Assembly (NCBI RefSeq): GCF_029873475.1
Contig: NZ_CP123499.1
Location: 2,542,001-2,606,000 of the forward strand
Source: Arsenophonus sp. aPb
GTDB lineage: Bacteria; Pseudomonadota; Gammaproteobacteria; Enterobacterales; Enterobacteriaceae
Direction: 5' to 3'
Length of the DNA stretch: 64,000 nucleotides
Of the stretch, positions 38,105 to 46,299 are shown piece after piece. A program made the position numbers and the translations under genes. Position 1 is the stretch's first letter; every line of letters begins with the position of its first letter. Under the pieces are notes generated by a model, which was given only the letters and a program-made list of their open reading frames with translations, was not told where the DNA came from and ran no database searches.

Positions 38105-40030
38105 CTATTTTTTATCTTTATCCTTGTCGTTGACTTCTTCAAATTCAGCATCAACAACATTATCATCCTGCTTAGGCTGGGCGCCTGCGCCTGCATCAGT
38201 TGTACCTGCTTGAGCTTGCTGTTGAGCTAACTCAAGTAGTTTGGCAGAAGCTTGAACTAAAGCTTGAATTTTCTCTTCAATGGCGGCTTTATCTTCACCT
38301 TTGACCGCAGTTTCCAGCTCAGAAATAGCTTTCTCTATATTAGTTTTATCATCAGCAGGTAACTTGTCAGCCGCTTCTTCAATTTGTTTACGCGTACCAT
38401 GAACCAATTGATCAGCCTGATTACGTACCTGAACTAACTGTTCAAACTTAAGATCTGCTTCCGCATTGGCTTCTGCATCGCTTACCATTCTTTGGATTTC
38501 ATCTTCTTTCAGGCCAGAAGATGCTTTAATGGTAATCTTCTGCTCGCGGCCAGTATTCTTATCTTTCGCTGACACATGTAAAATACCATCAGCGTCAATA
38601 TCAAAGGTAACCTCAATTTGTGGCATACCACGTGGTGCCGCTTGAATACCATCCAAATTAAACTGTCCTAATGATTTGTTATCACTTGAACGTTTACGTT
38701 CACCTTGCAATACATGAATGGTAACTGCCGACTGGTTATCTTCTGCTGTTGAAAACACCTGACTATGTTTAGTCGGAATAGTGGTATTCTTGGCAATTAA
38801 CGTTGTCATTACACCACCCATAGTTTCAATACCTAAAGAGAGTGGAGTTACATCAAGTAACAAGACATCTTTTACATCACCAGCTAATACACCACCTTGT
38901 ACCGCTGCACCAATAGCAACCGCTTCATCAGGGTTAACGTCTTTACGAGGTTCTTTACCGAAGAAGTCAGCAACCGCTTTTTGCACCATTGGCATACGCG
39001 TCTGACCACCAACAAGAATGACATCATTTATATCATTAACATTTAAGCCTGCATCTTGCAATGCAACTTTCAGCGGCTCCATTGAGCGTTTAACCAAATC
39101 TTCAACCAGTGATTCAAGTTTTGCTCGCGTCACCTTAATATTCATATGTTTCGGACCACTGGCATCTGCGGTAATGTAAGGCAGATTGACATCGGTCTGC
39201 TGGGCCGAGGAGAGCTCAATTTTAGCTTTCTCTGCTGCTTCTTTTAAGCGTTGCATTGCTAGCGGATCATTGCGTAGGTCAAAACCTTGTTCTTTCTTAA
39301 ATTCATCGACCAAATAATTGATCAGACGGTTATCAAAGTCTTCACCACCTAAGTGAGTATCACCATTAGTTGCCAGCACTTCATAGGTTTTTTCACCATC
39401 GACTTCATCAATTTCAATAATTGAAATATCAAAAGTACCACCACCTAAGTCATATACTGCAATAGTACGATTACCCACTTCACGATCTAAACCATAAGCA
39501 AGCGCCGCTGCAGTTGGTTCGTTAATAATACGTTTTACATCTAAACCAGCAATGCGACCCGCATCTTTAGTTGCTTGACGCTGAGCGTCATTAAAATAAG
39601 CAGGTACAGTAATAACAGCTTCAGTAACAGGTTCCCCCAAATAATCTTCCGCTGTTTTTTTCATTTTTTTCAGCACCTCAGCGGAAACCTGAGGAGGAGC
39701 CATCTTTTGCCCCTTAACATCCAACCATGCATCACCATTATCTGCGGCAATGATTTTATAAGGCATAATAGAAACGTCACGTTGAACTTCTTCATCTTCA
39801 AAGCGACGTCCAATCAGACGCTTAATGGCAAAAAGTGTATTTTGTGGATTTGTCACTGCCTGCCGTTTTGCCGGCTGCCCCACAAGAATTTCACCATCTT
39901 GTGTATAAGCAATAATAGAAGGTGTGGTACGATCACCCTCACTGTTTTCCAATACCCGCGCACTTGCGCCATCCATAATAGCTACACAAGAGTTAGTTGT
40001 ACCCAGGTCAATCCCGATAATTTTACCCAT
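38105..40030 (-). CDS. dnaK: chaperone DnaK (Hsp70)
   Basis: DnaK binds exposed hydrophobic peptides under ATP control and represses the heat-shock response by binding sigma-32. The nucleotide-binding domain (1-385) has GIDLGTTNSCVAIMDG, IAVYDLGGGTFDISI and ILVGGQTRMPMVQ; the linker contains DVLLLDVTPLSLGIETMGG; the C-terminal lid ends in the EEVNDKDKDKK-type acidic/basic tail. 641 residues (638 in E. coli). Preceded by a sigma-32 promoter. Confidence 0.99.
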   Translation of the reverse strand: MGKIIGIDLGTTNSCVAIMDGASARVLENSEGDRTTPSIIAYTQDGEILVGQPAKRQAVTNPQNTLFAIKRLIGRRFEDEEVQRDVSIMPYKIIAADNGDAWLDVKGQKMAPPQVSAEVLKKMKKTAEDYLGEPVTEAVITVPAYFNDAQRQATKDAGRIAGLDVKRIINEPTAAALAYGLDREVGNRTIAVYDLGGGTFDISIIEIDEVDGEKTYEVLATNGDTHLGGEDFDNRLINYLVDEFKKEQGFDLRNDPLAMQRLKEAAEKAKIELSSAQQTDVNLPYITADASGPKHMNIKVTRAKLESLVEDLVKRSMEPLKVALQDAGLNVNDINDVILVGGQTRMPMVQKAVADFFGKEPRKDVNPDEAVAIGAAVQGGVLAGDVKDVLLLDVTPLSLGIETMGGVMTTLIAKNTTIPTKHSQVFSTAEDNQSAVTIHVLQGERKRSSDNKSLGQFNLDGIQAAPRGMPQIEVTFDIDADGILHVSAKDKNTGREQKITIKASSGLKEDEIQRMVSDAEANAEADLKFEQLVQVRNQADQLVHGTRKQIEEAADKLPADDKTNIEKAISELETAVKGEDKAAIEEKIQALVQASAKLLELAQQQAQAGTTDAGAGAQPKQDDNVVDAEFEEVNDKDKDKK

Positions 40031-40381
40031 CTAAACAGCCTCCAAAGGGAATTCTTAACCAATCTAGTTACCAACCTATATGAGGTTCATTGAACTTTTT
40101 TTCAAGGGATTTTTTCCCTGACCTCAAAAAAAATCTACCTAACGAGGCACCTTGTGACAGGTTGATAGATTGACCATTGGTAACTACGCTTTTTATTAAA
40201 GTGGGGACATAAAAATATTCATCAAGGGGAAAGTAAAAAATTATTTTTAGATGAAAAGTCATTTTAATCTTTGTTTTGAAGCAAACACTACCTATTATAC
40301 TTGCTTTCCGTAAAACCCAATAGCATACATTAATCTGTATCCTATTGAATATTATATATTTTATGACATTTAGAGGAATGT
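40031..40381. other. divergent promoter region between dnaK and satP
   Basis: About 350 bases without a gene. It contains the sigma-32 promoter of dnaK (40198-40230) and, in the leader, a small hairpin AGGGA/TCCCT around 40104-40118. The satP side has AGAGGAA as ribosome-binding site before the ATG at 40382. Confidence 0.6.
40198..40230 (-). promoter_or_regulatory. sigma-32 heat-shock promoter of dnaKJ
   Basis: On the minus strand, CCCCTTGAT is followed after 14 bases by CCCCACTTT. This is very close to the sigma-32 consensus (CTTGAA, 13-15 bases, CCCCAT) and to my memory of the E. coli dnaK P1 promoter (CCCCCTTGATGA ... CCCCATTTA). It lies about 170 bases before the dnaK ATG. Confidence 0.85.
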
Positions 40382-40948
40382 ATGAGTGCTAATAATATTG
40401 CCAACCCGGGCCCATTAGGTTTGATGGGTTTTGGTATGACAACCATTTTATTAAATATTCACAATGCAGGATTTTTTCCATTAACTTCAGTGATACTGAG
40501 TATGGGGATCTTCTATGGTGGAATTGCTCAGATTATTGCCGGTATTTTTGAATATAAAAAAGGAAATACCTTTGCCGCTACTGCATTTTCATCATATGGC
40601 CTGTTTTGGCTAAGTTTAGTTGGCTTACTGATGCTACCTAATATAGCATCCGTACAAGCAACACCAGCAGATTTTCTCGCAGTTTACCTGGCACTTTGGG
40701 GTATCTTTACCTTGTTTATGTTTGTTGGTACATTAAAAGCTAATCGCACACTACAATTTGTTTTTGCTAGTCTAACCGTACTTTTTGCGCTGTTAGCGAT
40801 CGGTAATCTGTATGAAAACAAAACCGTACTTACTATTGCCGGTTTTGAAGGCATTATCTGTGGCGCCAGCGCTTTTTACCTTGCTATGGCAGAAGTGATT
40901 AATGAACAATTTGGCCGCACGATATTACCTATTGGTCATAATTCTTAA
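40382..40948 (+). CDS. satP: acetate/succinate:proton symporter SatP (AceTr family)
   Basis: SatP is an inner-membrane transporter for acetate and succinate. The 188 residues equal E. coli YaaH. The family signature NPGPLGLMGFGMTT stands at the N-terminus, followed by six membrane helices including GIFYGGIAQIIAGIFEYKKGNTFAATAF. A GAGGAA ribosome-binding site precedes the ATG. It is the last chromosomal gene before the prophage island; in E. coli, satP also lies between dnaK and mog. Confidence 0.97.
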   Translation: MSANNIANPGPLGLMGFGMTTILLNIHNAGFFPLTSVILSMGIFYGGIAQIIAGIFEYKKGNTFAATAFSSYGLFWLSLVGLLMLPNIASVQATPADFLAVYLALWGIFTLFMFVGTLKANRTLQFVFASLTVLFALLAIGNLYENKTVLTIAGFEGIICGASAFYLAMAEVINEQFGRTILPIGHNS

Positions 40949-41180
40949 ATAGCACCAGCGATATTAATAAAGCAGTTTATGCTGCTTTGTTAACTACTGG
41001 TTAAATGTGATTTTATTAATAAACAACAGCAACAGGCCATTATTCAGGCCTTCAATCAACTAAAAGCATTATCGGCATTACTCCCCAAGCATATCGCAAT
41101 GCCGCTTTAAATTACCGTTAAAAATTTAATGGCACTCACAACGCCAGGGACTTTTTTTACCTAAAAAAGGACAATTGCGC
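40949..41180. other. left border of the prophage island with a coding relic
   Basis: After satP there is a short hairpin AAAGCAG / CTGCTTT (40969-40988), possibly the satP terminator. A plus-strand frame ending at TAA 41108-41110 reads INKQQQQAIIQAFNQLKALS, which looks like the end of a helical phage protein but has no start codon. No integrase gene and no clear attachment-site repeat were found here. Confidence 0.4.
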
Positions 41181-42767
41181 ATGAACACGACTATTGACCC
41201 CATCCTTTTGTCGATGGAACAAATAATAAAACAGCACCGACAGGATGTTAGAAAGCAACTAATTAGCCAATTTGCCGCCCATTTAAATACGCTGGCTTAC
41301 CAAATTCTCAATCACAAAATGGCTTATCGTGAAGCCTATCAATTTCTACTGGAAAATCAGCGCATTTTGACCATCAGGCCGGGGAGTTGCACCCTGTCTG
41401 ACCAAATTGATCTCGTTAATGATATCGCTCACCAGCTTTTAAACCATCAAATCAAACAGGCCACACATAATTTTATCAAGCAATTATGCGCAATCGGCAA
41501 CAGTACAATAGCCAGCAAAATATGCCGCTGCGTAAAGTTTATGCCGCCGTTGCCCGTTTGATTAGCCGCGACTATTGGCGGCATAAACTTAAATCTCACC
41601 GTACCAAATGGCTAGAATCACTCATGATTGCTGCGATGGAGGTTTGTCAAAATAACCAACCTTACGCCAGTCAACAGGCGATCCGCGCGGTGAAGTCACA
41701 ACGGCTGGCGAATTTACGTTACTTGCAAGCAATGCAAATCGAAGATATCGACAGCGGTGAACGCTTCGATTTAATCGACAAGGTGATGGCCAGTATTTCT
41801 AACCCGGAAATCCGTCGAATGGAACTGATGGCACAAATGGCCGGTATTGAAAAAGTGGCTATGGAGCGCAAGGATATTGGTATGTTTGTCACCCTTACTT
41901 GTCCGTCCAAGTACCACCCCACCAAATTACGCCAGCGCGGTAAAAACAAAATTGCCGTGATTAACCATAAATGGAAAAATGAAGTTTTTACGCCGAAAGA
42001 TGGCCAGCGCTATTTAGTTAAAGTCTGGTCACGTATTCGTGCTGCCTTCGCTGACAACGAAGTCAATGTTTATGGTGTCCGAGTTGTTGAGCCTCATCAT
42101 GACGCCACCCCACACTGGCATTTACTACTTTTTACCGATAAGACTAGTCGCGCCAAAGCGATTGAAATTATGCGCCAAAAAGCGCTGGCGGATGAGCCCG
42201 ACGAAAAAGGTGCGCAGCAACATCGCTTTACATGTAAGCATATGAACAAAGGCGGTGCGGTCGGCTACATTGCTAAATACATCGCTAAAAATATCGACGG
42301 TTATGCACTGGATGGGGATGTTGACTTTGAAACTGGCAAGCCACTCACTGAAATGGCCGCCGCCGTCACTACCTGGGCGTCAACCTGGCGTATTCCACAA
42401 TTTCATTTTTATAATCTCCCGTCAAAAGGCGTTTACCGCGAATGTCGCCGCTTAAGAAGCCTATCCGTTGCCGACAAATTAGGCGAAATTGCCGAACAGG
42501 TCAGAAAAGCGGCCGATGAAGGTGATTTTGCTGCCTATATTCAAGCCCAAGGCGGCCCCTGTAACCCACGCAATCAACAAACCCTGCGCATTGCCTATCA
42601 AATCAACGACCAGCTTAATGCTTACGATGAAGAAGTGCAGAAAGTGGTCGGCATTTATGCCCAACTTAACCCCGCCGCCGAGATGATAAAAACCCGTTGC
42701 CGCAAATACCGACTAATAAAGAAAGTGCCTGCTAGCGAGGACGAGGAGCTTTTAAAAAGCGCCATCG

Positions 42768-42796
42768 GCGCGCCCCGGAGTTCTGGCAATAACTGT
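42768..42796 (+). other. probable P2-type replication origin (nick site) inside gene A
   Basis: GCGCGCCCCGGAGTTCTGG followed by CAATAACTG encodes the APRSSGNNC peptide. In P2-like A genes the equivalent APRSSVNNC-type stretch contains the CGGAGT origin sequence that gpA nicks (recalled from family knowledge). Here V has become G. Confidence 0.5.
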
Positions 42797-42802
42797 AGAA
42801 AT

Positions 42803-42842
42803 GGGGGTTGGAATGGGGGGTTAGATAGGGGGTATCTTGGGG
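42803..42842 (+). repeat. potential G-quadruplex tract
   Basis: Four G runs (5, 6, 5 and 4 bases) are separated by loops of 7, 7 and 6 bases, in an otherwise AT-rich region, directly after the presumed gpA nick site. A further GGG follows after six bases. The pattern fits an intramolecular G-quadruplex on the plus strand. Confidence 0.6.
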
Positions 42843-43097
42843 AAAATGGGAGTTTTGATGAGGAGTTTGGTTTTAAGAAGTGTAATTTACATGATAGAAT
42901 TAAGATGAGAATTTCTTCAATTCATCATTCATAGTTGTTTTAATATTTTATTTTATAAAATAATAAGAATATTATTTTTACAAATAGCGAACTAATATTA
43001 GATTTAATTCGCTATTAAACATAATTTTAGTTAAATAACAAAATGTGATTTATTGAGCAACCAATCTGAATTTTTCATCTTAATCAGGTAAAACTTT

Positions 43098-43648
43098 TTA
43101 TATTTCTTCATCATGATCAGTATCATCGTACTGTTCTAACTCACCAAAATCAACAGTACCCAATTGATCAATAATTGTAACATCCACAATCTCTAAATCA
43201 TCAACATTATTTATATCCCTAGTAGAATCACATGAAATTAAAATGTGTACTTTTGTTTCAAAGTCTTTCTCAATTTCTTTAGTTATAGCATCAAGATCAA
43301 CAACATCACCATCTATTGAGTCAGTGTGAGATAATCTAAAATGGCCTTCAATTATTAACCTTATATTTAAAAGTACTTCCAAAAGTATGTTGATTCCTAA
43401 AGATTCTATATTACTTTCGATTACTTTAATATCATGATTAACAAAAGAAAAATTTTCATAATTAATCTCACCACCTTCAGGCTCCCAAATACATGTAGAG
43501 TCGGCTTGTTGATTAAATTCTAGTTCGGTTGATAGCTCTACCAAATGGCTGGATAAATCATCCTTAATATACTTTGATTGTTTGATGAAATTGAATTTTT
43601 TAGAATGCTGATAATTTCATCCACTTTCGAATTCATATGATCCTGCAT
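43098..43648 (-). pseudogene. frameshifted gene for a very acidic protein of unknown family
   Basis: I do not recognise the family. The true start is probably the ATG at 43648 (MQDHMNSKVDEIISILKNSI), which follows AAAGGAAAG at normal distance but runs into TAG near 43540. The remaining frame to 43098 has 148 residues with about 38 Asp/Glu and only 7 Lys/Arg, and ends QYDDTDHDEEI. One added A at about 43565 (TTAAGG to TTAAAGG) would join them as SILKDDLSSHLVELSTELEF, a protein of about 183 residues; the span is 3n+2 bases. A DNA-mimic role is conceivable from charge alone, without further support. Confidence 0.6.
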
Positions 43649-43750
43649 AATAATTACTTTCCTTTAAAATTAATACTTAAATTTTTGGTTATGTGAATAG
43701 AGCCTAGCATTTTCATTAATTAATTGATATTTAAAATAATTATATACTAA

Positions 43751-43872
43751 ATAAATGTAGAATTATGCATAAATTCGCACATTTTTTACGGCTAGCGAAC
43801 ATACTATAGATAAGATATGGATTAGGTTTAAATACATCCTGCAACTGCATAAAAAACACTCTATTTAGTGGG
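43751..43872 (+). repeat. long direct repeat, copy A
   Basis: This 122-base segment resembles copy B (45649-45774). Shared blocks in the same order are ATGCATAAATT, a CGGCT after a T run, AAGATAT, TTTAA, GCAACTGCATAAAAAAC and ATTTAG-GGG. The copies bracket the winged-helix/GNAT cassette in direct orientation, 1.9 kb apart. They may be resolution, centromere or recombination sites of an integrated plasmid. Confidence 0.75.
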
Positions 43873-43999
43873 TGATATGAAGAATTTCATCTACTAAATT
43901 AAATACAGCAAACTTATGTTTTGGTATTTCATCAAGCTCTGCTTGTATTTTTATACAACATGTATATAATGAATAAGCCTTCAAGCTAAAAGGGGCCAA

Positions 44000-44170
44000 A
44001 TGAAAAATGAGCTATGCAGAAAAAAAACAAATCCTAAAGCTAAATTAGATAGCGAAGAAACGTTATTTAGTAGCCTTAAGTCAACTAATAAAGGTCTACG
44101 TGATTTTATCGTTTCCTCTGCTAACATTAAAGATAATCTAGTGCAAAGAGGTCGTATTCACGGTTCTTAG
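44000..44170 (+). CDS. small unrecognised ORF, 56 residues
   Basis: ATG at 44000 follows AGGGG at suitable distance and opens a frame beginning MKNELCRKKTNPKAKL and ending QRGRIHGS. The protein is polar and basic at the N-terminus, with a predicted helical middle (EETLFSSLKSTNKGLRDFIV). It overlaps the convergent GNAT gene by 4 bases. It may be a short plasmid-type regulator or the start of a truncated gene; no family was recognised. Confidence 0.45.
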   Translation: MKNELCRKKTNPKAKLDSEETLFSSLKSTNKGLRDFIVSSANIKDNLVQRGRIHGS

Positions 44171-44727
44171 GATTTAGATGGAATAGCTTTATACATTACA
44201 TTTCTTAAATACCGATTGTAGATTTTTTTTCTTACAAATCCTAGTTTTTTATAATGATTTTCAACGTCCTTATTAATTGGGTTGAAAATAGCTACATGCT
44301 CAGCACCAACTCTTTGTCCTGCGGCAATAGCAACGGCAATCTCAGCAATTTGTTTTTCTAATGGATGTTTCACTGGGCAGGCTTGTAAAAAATCCATTCG
44401 AATAGTTTTTTTTCCTTTACTAACCATTCCTAGAGACAGACCACACAAGATGCCATTTCCCCAGATAGCCAAATCAAATTTTTTACATCGTTTAAGACGT
44501 TTGGTTACTATTTTTTTCCAATCCCATTTTCCATGTTTATGCTTAGATGATTTCCCCATCCAATCGGACGACCATGAAGATAAAGCGATTTCATCTATCG
44601 GAGATAATCGGAGTTTCACGTCAGAAAGTACTCCAATCTCATCATAAGTAGCAACAACTTCATCAAAAGCAGCCTGGTAAATTTGAAGATACTTTATGCG
44701 TACCTCGCAACTTTTAATCACTCCCAT
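44167..44727 (-). CDS. GNAT-fold (acetyltransferase-like) protein of a plasmid-type cassette
   Basis: A 186-residue protein with features of the GNAT fold: a central LAIWGNGILCGLSLGMVSKG beta-beta hairpin, then VAIAAGQRVGAEHVAIFNPI and a C-terminal HYKKLGFVRKKIY that resembles the 'Y-x-x-L-G-F' end of acetyltransferases. The classical Q/R-x-x-G-x-G/A acetyl-CoA loop is not clear, so activity is uncertain. It overlaps the upstream winged-helix gene by 10 bases, implying coupled translation. I recall similar pairs beside ParA genes on plasmids, but no parA is present here. Confidence 0.65.
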   Translation of the reverse strand: MGVIKSCEVRIKYLQIYQAAFDEVVATYDEIGVLSDVKLRLSPIDEIALSSWSSDWMGKSSKHKHGKWDWKKIVTKRLKRCKKFDLAIWGNGILCGLSLGMVSKGKKTIRMDFLQACPVKHPLEKQIAEIAVAIAAGQRVGAEHVAIFNPINKDVENHYKKLGFVRKKIYNRYLRNVMYKAIPSKS

Positions 44728-45152
44728 TTAGCCCCCACTTCCTTCATTCGTGAAAATAAAGCCATATAACGCTCATCTTTTGTTAATCTTCCTGAGTCAT
44801 AAATTTGTTTTATAACATATAAAGGGTTCATCATTAATACATACTGAAATTCACCTGATGTACCTCCTTTTGTCTTTATAAAACCTAATTCACGCAATTT
44901 TTTCATTCTGCTAAGCCAAGTAGTAACAGCTCTTTGACCGCTAAACCCAGATTCATATGCAATATCATTTTTATCACGAATTTCTACAAATACTTCATCA
45001 AAAACACGGCACCATAAACTCAAATAGGTTTGTGATACTGGAACACCAGTGCCGGATAAGCAATCAATAATTCTGTTAATGTAATTTAAAGTCCTTGGAA
45101 CAGTACTGTAACCTTTGTGTTTTTTTCTATCCCAAATGTTCCATTTATCCAA
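44718..45152 (-). CDS. winged-helix-like protein typical of plasmid partition neighbourhoods
   Basis: A 144-residue protein beginning with TTG at 45152 (GGGGG lies 7 bases before it). Motifs KHKGYSTVPRTLNYINRIID, LWCRVFDEVFVEIRD, IAYESGFSGQRAVTTWLSRM and LRELGFIKTKGG look like a helix-turn-helix protein I recall from plasmids, next to ParA-type ATPase genes. It probably binds DNA. It is translated between a 26-residue ORF upstream (stop at 45157) and the GNAT-like gene. ATG at 45157 in another frame leads only to a short peptide and was not chosen. Confidence 0.7.
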   Translation of the reverse strand: MDKWNIWDRKKHKGYSTVPRTLNYINRIIDCLSGTGVPVSQTYLSLWCRVFDEVFVEIRDKNDIAYESGFSGQRAVTTWLSRMKKLRELGFIKTKGGTSGEFQYVLMMNPLYVIKQIYDSGRLTKDERYMALFSRMKEVGAKWE

Positions 45153-45156
45153 TTCA

Positions 45157-45237
45157 TTACCCCCACAACTCTTTGATTAACTCTTCTCTACGTTTAGATA
45201 AAGACTTTCCCTTACTATTTTTATTTTTTTCATGCAT
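45157..45237 (-). CDS. small ORF, 26 residues, upstream of the winged-helix gene
   Basis: ATG at 45237 follows GAGGGAA at about 5 bases and opens MHEKNKNSKGKSLSKRREEL, ending IKELWG. Highly basic. Its stop lies 5 bases before the TTG start of the next gene, so it may be a leader peptide that couples translation, or the remaining end of a longer gene. Confidence 0.45.
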   Translation of the reverse strand: MHEKNKNSKGKSLSKRREELIKELWG

Positions 45238-45453
45238 ATTTGTTCCCTCGAATCAACTATACATATTCTTTCATCAAAATTGTTATATATAAATGAATTA
45301 TATGAAAAATATCGGGTACTAAAGTTAGTATAAAAAAGCAATACAAATATAGAAAAGTTAAATTAATTACAATTAAAAGATTTAAAATGTAATATATATT
45401 ACATGATTTAATTAATTAACTATTATAAAACAATAAGTTATTTAAATAACCGT

Positions 45454-45530
45454 GGTACTCATAGTTATCAAGGTTATCAATAGGTACTCAAATTGTTCTC
45501 AGTGTTTCTCAAATGGGGGTGAGGGGGGGG
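45454..45530 (+). repeat. cluster of short direct repeats with G tracts (iteron-like)
   Basis: GGTACTCA occurs at 45454-45461 and 45483-45490; GTTATCAA occurs twice between them; two TTCTCA copies follow; then G5 and G8 runs (45515-45519, 45523-45530). Such clusters occur at plasmid origins and centromeres, but the repeats are short. Confidence 0.45.
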
Positions 45531-45648
45531 TAAAGTAAATCAAACAAAGGAAATATTTTTATAAAAACAAAATAATCTAGCAAAAAATAAAAACCAACAT
45601 TTAAAGTACATTTATAGATGATCCAATTTTTTTCATTAGTTCTAAGAT

Positions 45649-45774
45649 ATAAATCTGCAATTTTATGCATAAATTTGTACACTTTTTCGGCTTCTTATAG
45701 CTACAAAGCAAACAAGATATAATCTAGATTTAAGAATATTATGCAACTGCATAAAAAACGCTACATTTAGCGGG
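45649..45774 (+). repeat. long direct repeat, copy B
   Basis: Second copy of the repeat at 43751-43872 in the same orientation, diverged by substitutions and small indels. It ends in ATTTAGCGGG and is followed by the GC-rich stretch CAGGCGAGGCGGGGC, unusual for this sequence. CGCTA and TAGCG within it form a small inverted repeat. Confidence 0.75.
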
Positions 45775-46299
45775 CAGGCGAGGCGGGGCTATCACTGCGA
45801 TTTATGAGGTTTTAGATGATTTTTCTCAATTATTGAATAGTAATGAATAGAGCTATATACTGAAGAAATTGTAGCAAAATAATAAGTTAAATTTTAACTA
45901 TAGTGATTATGAGTAAGATATATTATTAAAAAAATGGTTTTAATTTCATATAGTTAAATACCAAGAGAAAAGTCGGCGTTATTAAAGAAGAAAAAATTCA
46001 TGGAATACATGCGTATTCTTTTATTGTCAAATTCTATCTAACCTAAGAAATTAAAAATAAAACTTACTGCCATTCTAATGATTATAAAAAACTTAATCAT
46101 AGGTTTCTCACTTTCCTCAACTCACTACCATAGATGATAACCATAAATATTACTTAAATAAAACACTAAACACTGCTAAAACAACATTTAGTAAATTATT
46201 TGTAATAATTTATTTTATTAAAAAAGATCGTTTTCTATTTTATTTTAACAAATAATTATCAATATAATAAATTTGTTAAATTTAAATATAGGATTACTA

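Larger units (their letters stand above)
41181..42934 (+). pseudogene. P2-like replication initiation endonuclease gpA, frameshifted and shortened at the N-terminus
   Basis: P2 gpA is an HUH endonuclease that nicks the phage origin for rolling-circle replication. The frame from 41181 (MNTTIDPILLSMEQIIKQHR) ends at 41561, and a second frame from 41486 carries the core: PHHDATPHWHLLLF (HUH metal motif) and GYIAKYIAKNIDGYALDG (YxxxY catalytic tyrosines). A single missing A near 41484 would join FIKQL to MRNRQQYNSQQN and give one protein of about 585 residues; the whole span is 3n+2 bases, agreeing with one lost base. P2 gpA has about 760 residues, so the N-terminus is also missing. The second frame alone (482 residues) might still be translated. 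Confidence 0.85.
45238..46299. other. non-coding region before the toxin gene
   Basis: About 1.06 kb without a supported gene. It holds a cluster of short repeats and two G runs (45454-45530) and the direct repeat copy B (45649-45774). The final 450 bases before the toxin gene are AT-rich; no regulator site was recognised, and the toxin ribosome-binding site AGGA lies at 46290-46293. Confidence 0.55.

Noticed and set aside
38781..40093. Plus-strand ORFs over dnaK, including one of 172 residues
   Set aside because: Antisense shadows of a highly conserved gene; composition follows the dnaK codons.
40104..40118. AGGGA/TCCCT hairpin in the dnaK leader as a terminator
   Set aside because: The stem is only five bases and is not followed by a T-run on the dnaK strand.
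40949..41180. P2-type attachment site at the prophage border
   Set aside because: No shared core was found between this border and the region next to mog (56863-56954).
41719..42686. Several 60-76 residue ORFs inside the gpA region on both strands
   Set aside because: They are overlapping frames of the gpA coding sequence without own similarity or ribosome-binding sites.
43758..43795. XerC/XerD recombination site (dif/cer-like) in the direct repeats
   Set aside because: The reverse complement has a GTGCG-like arm, but the XerD arm and spacer do not fit the consensus; kept only as an unspecified repeat.
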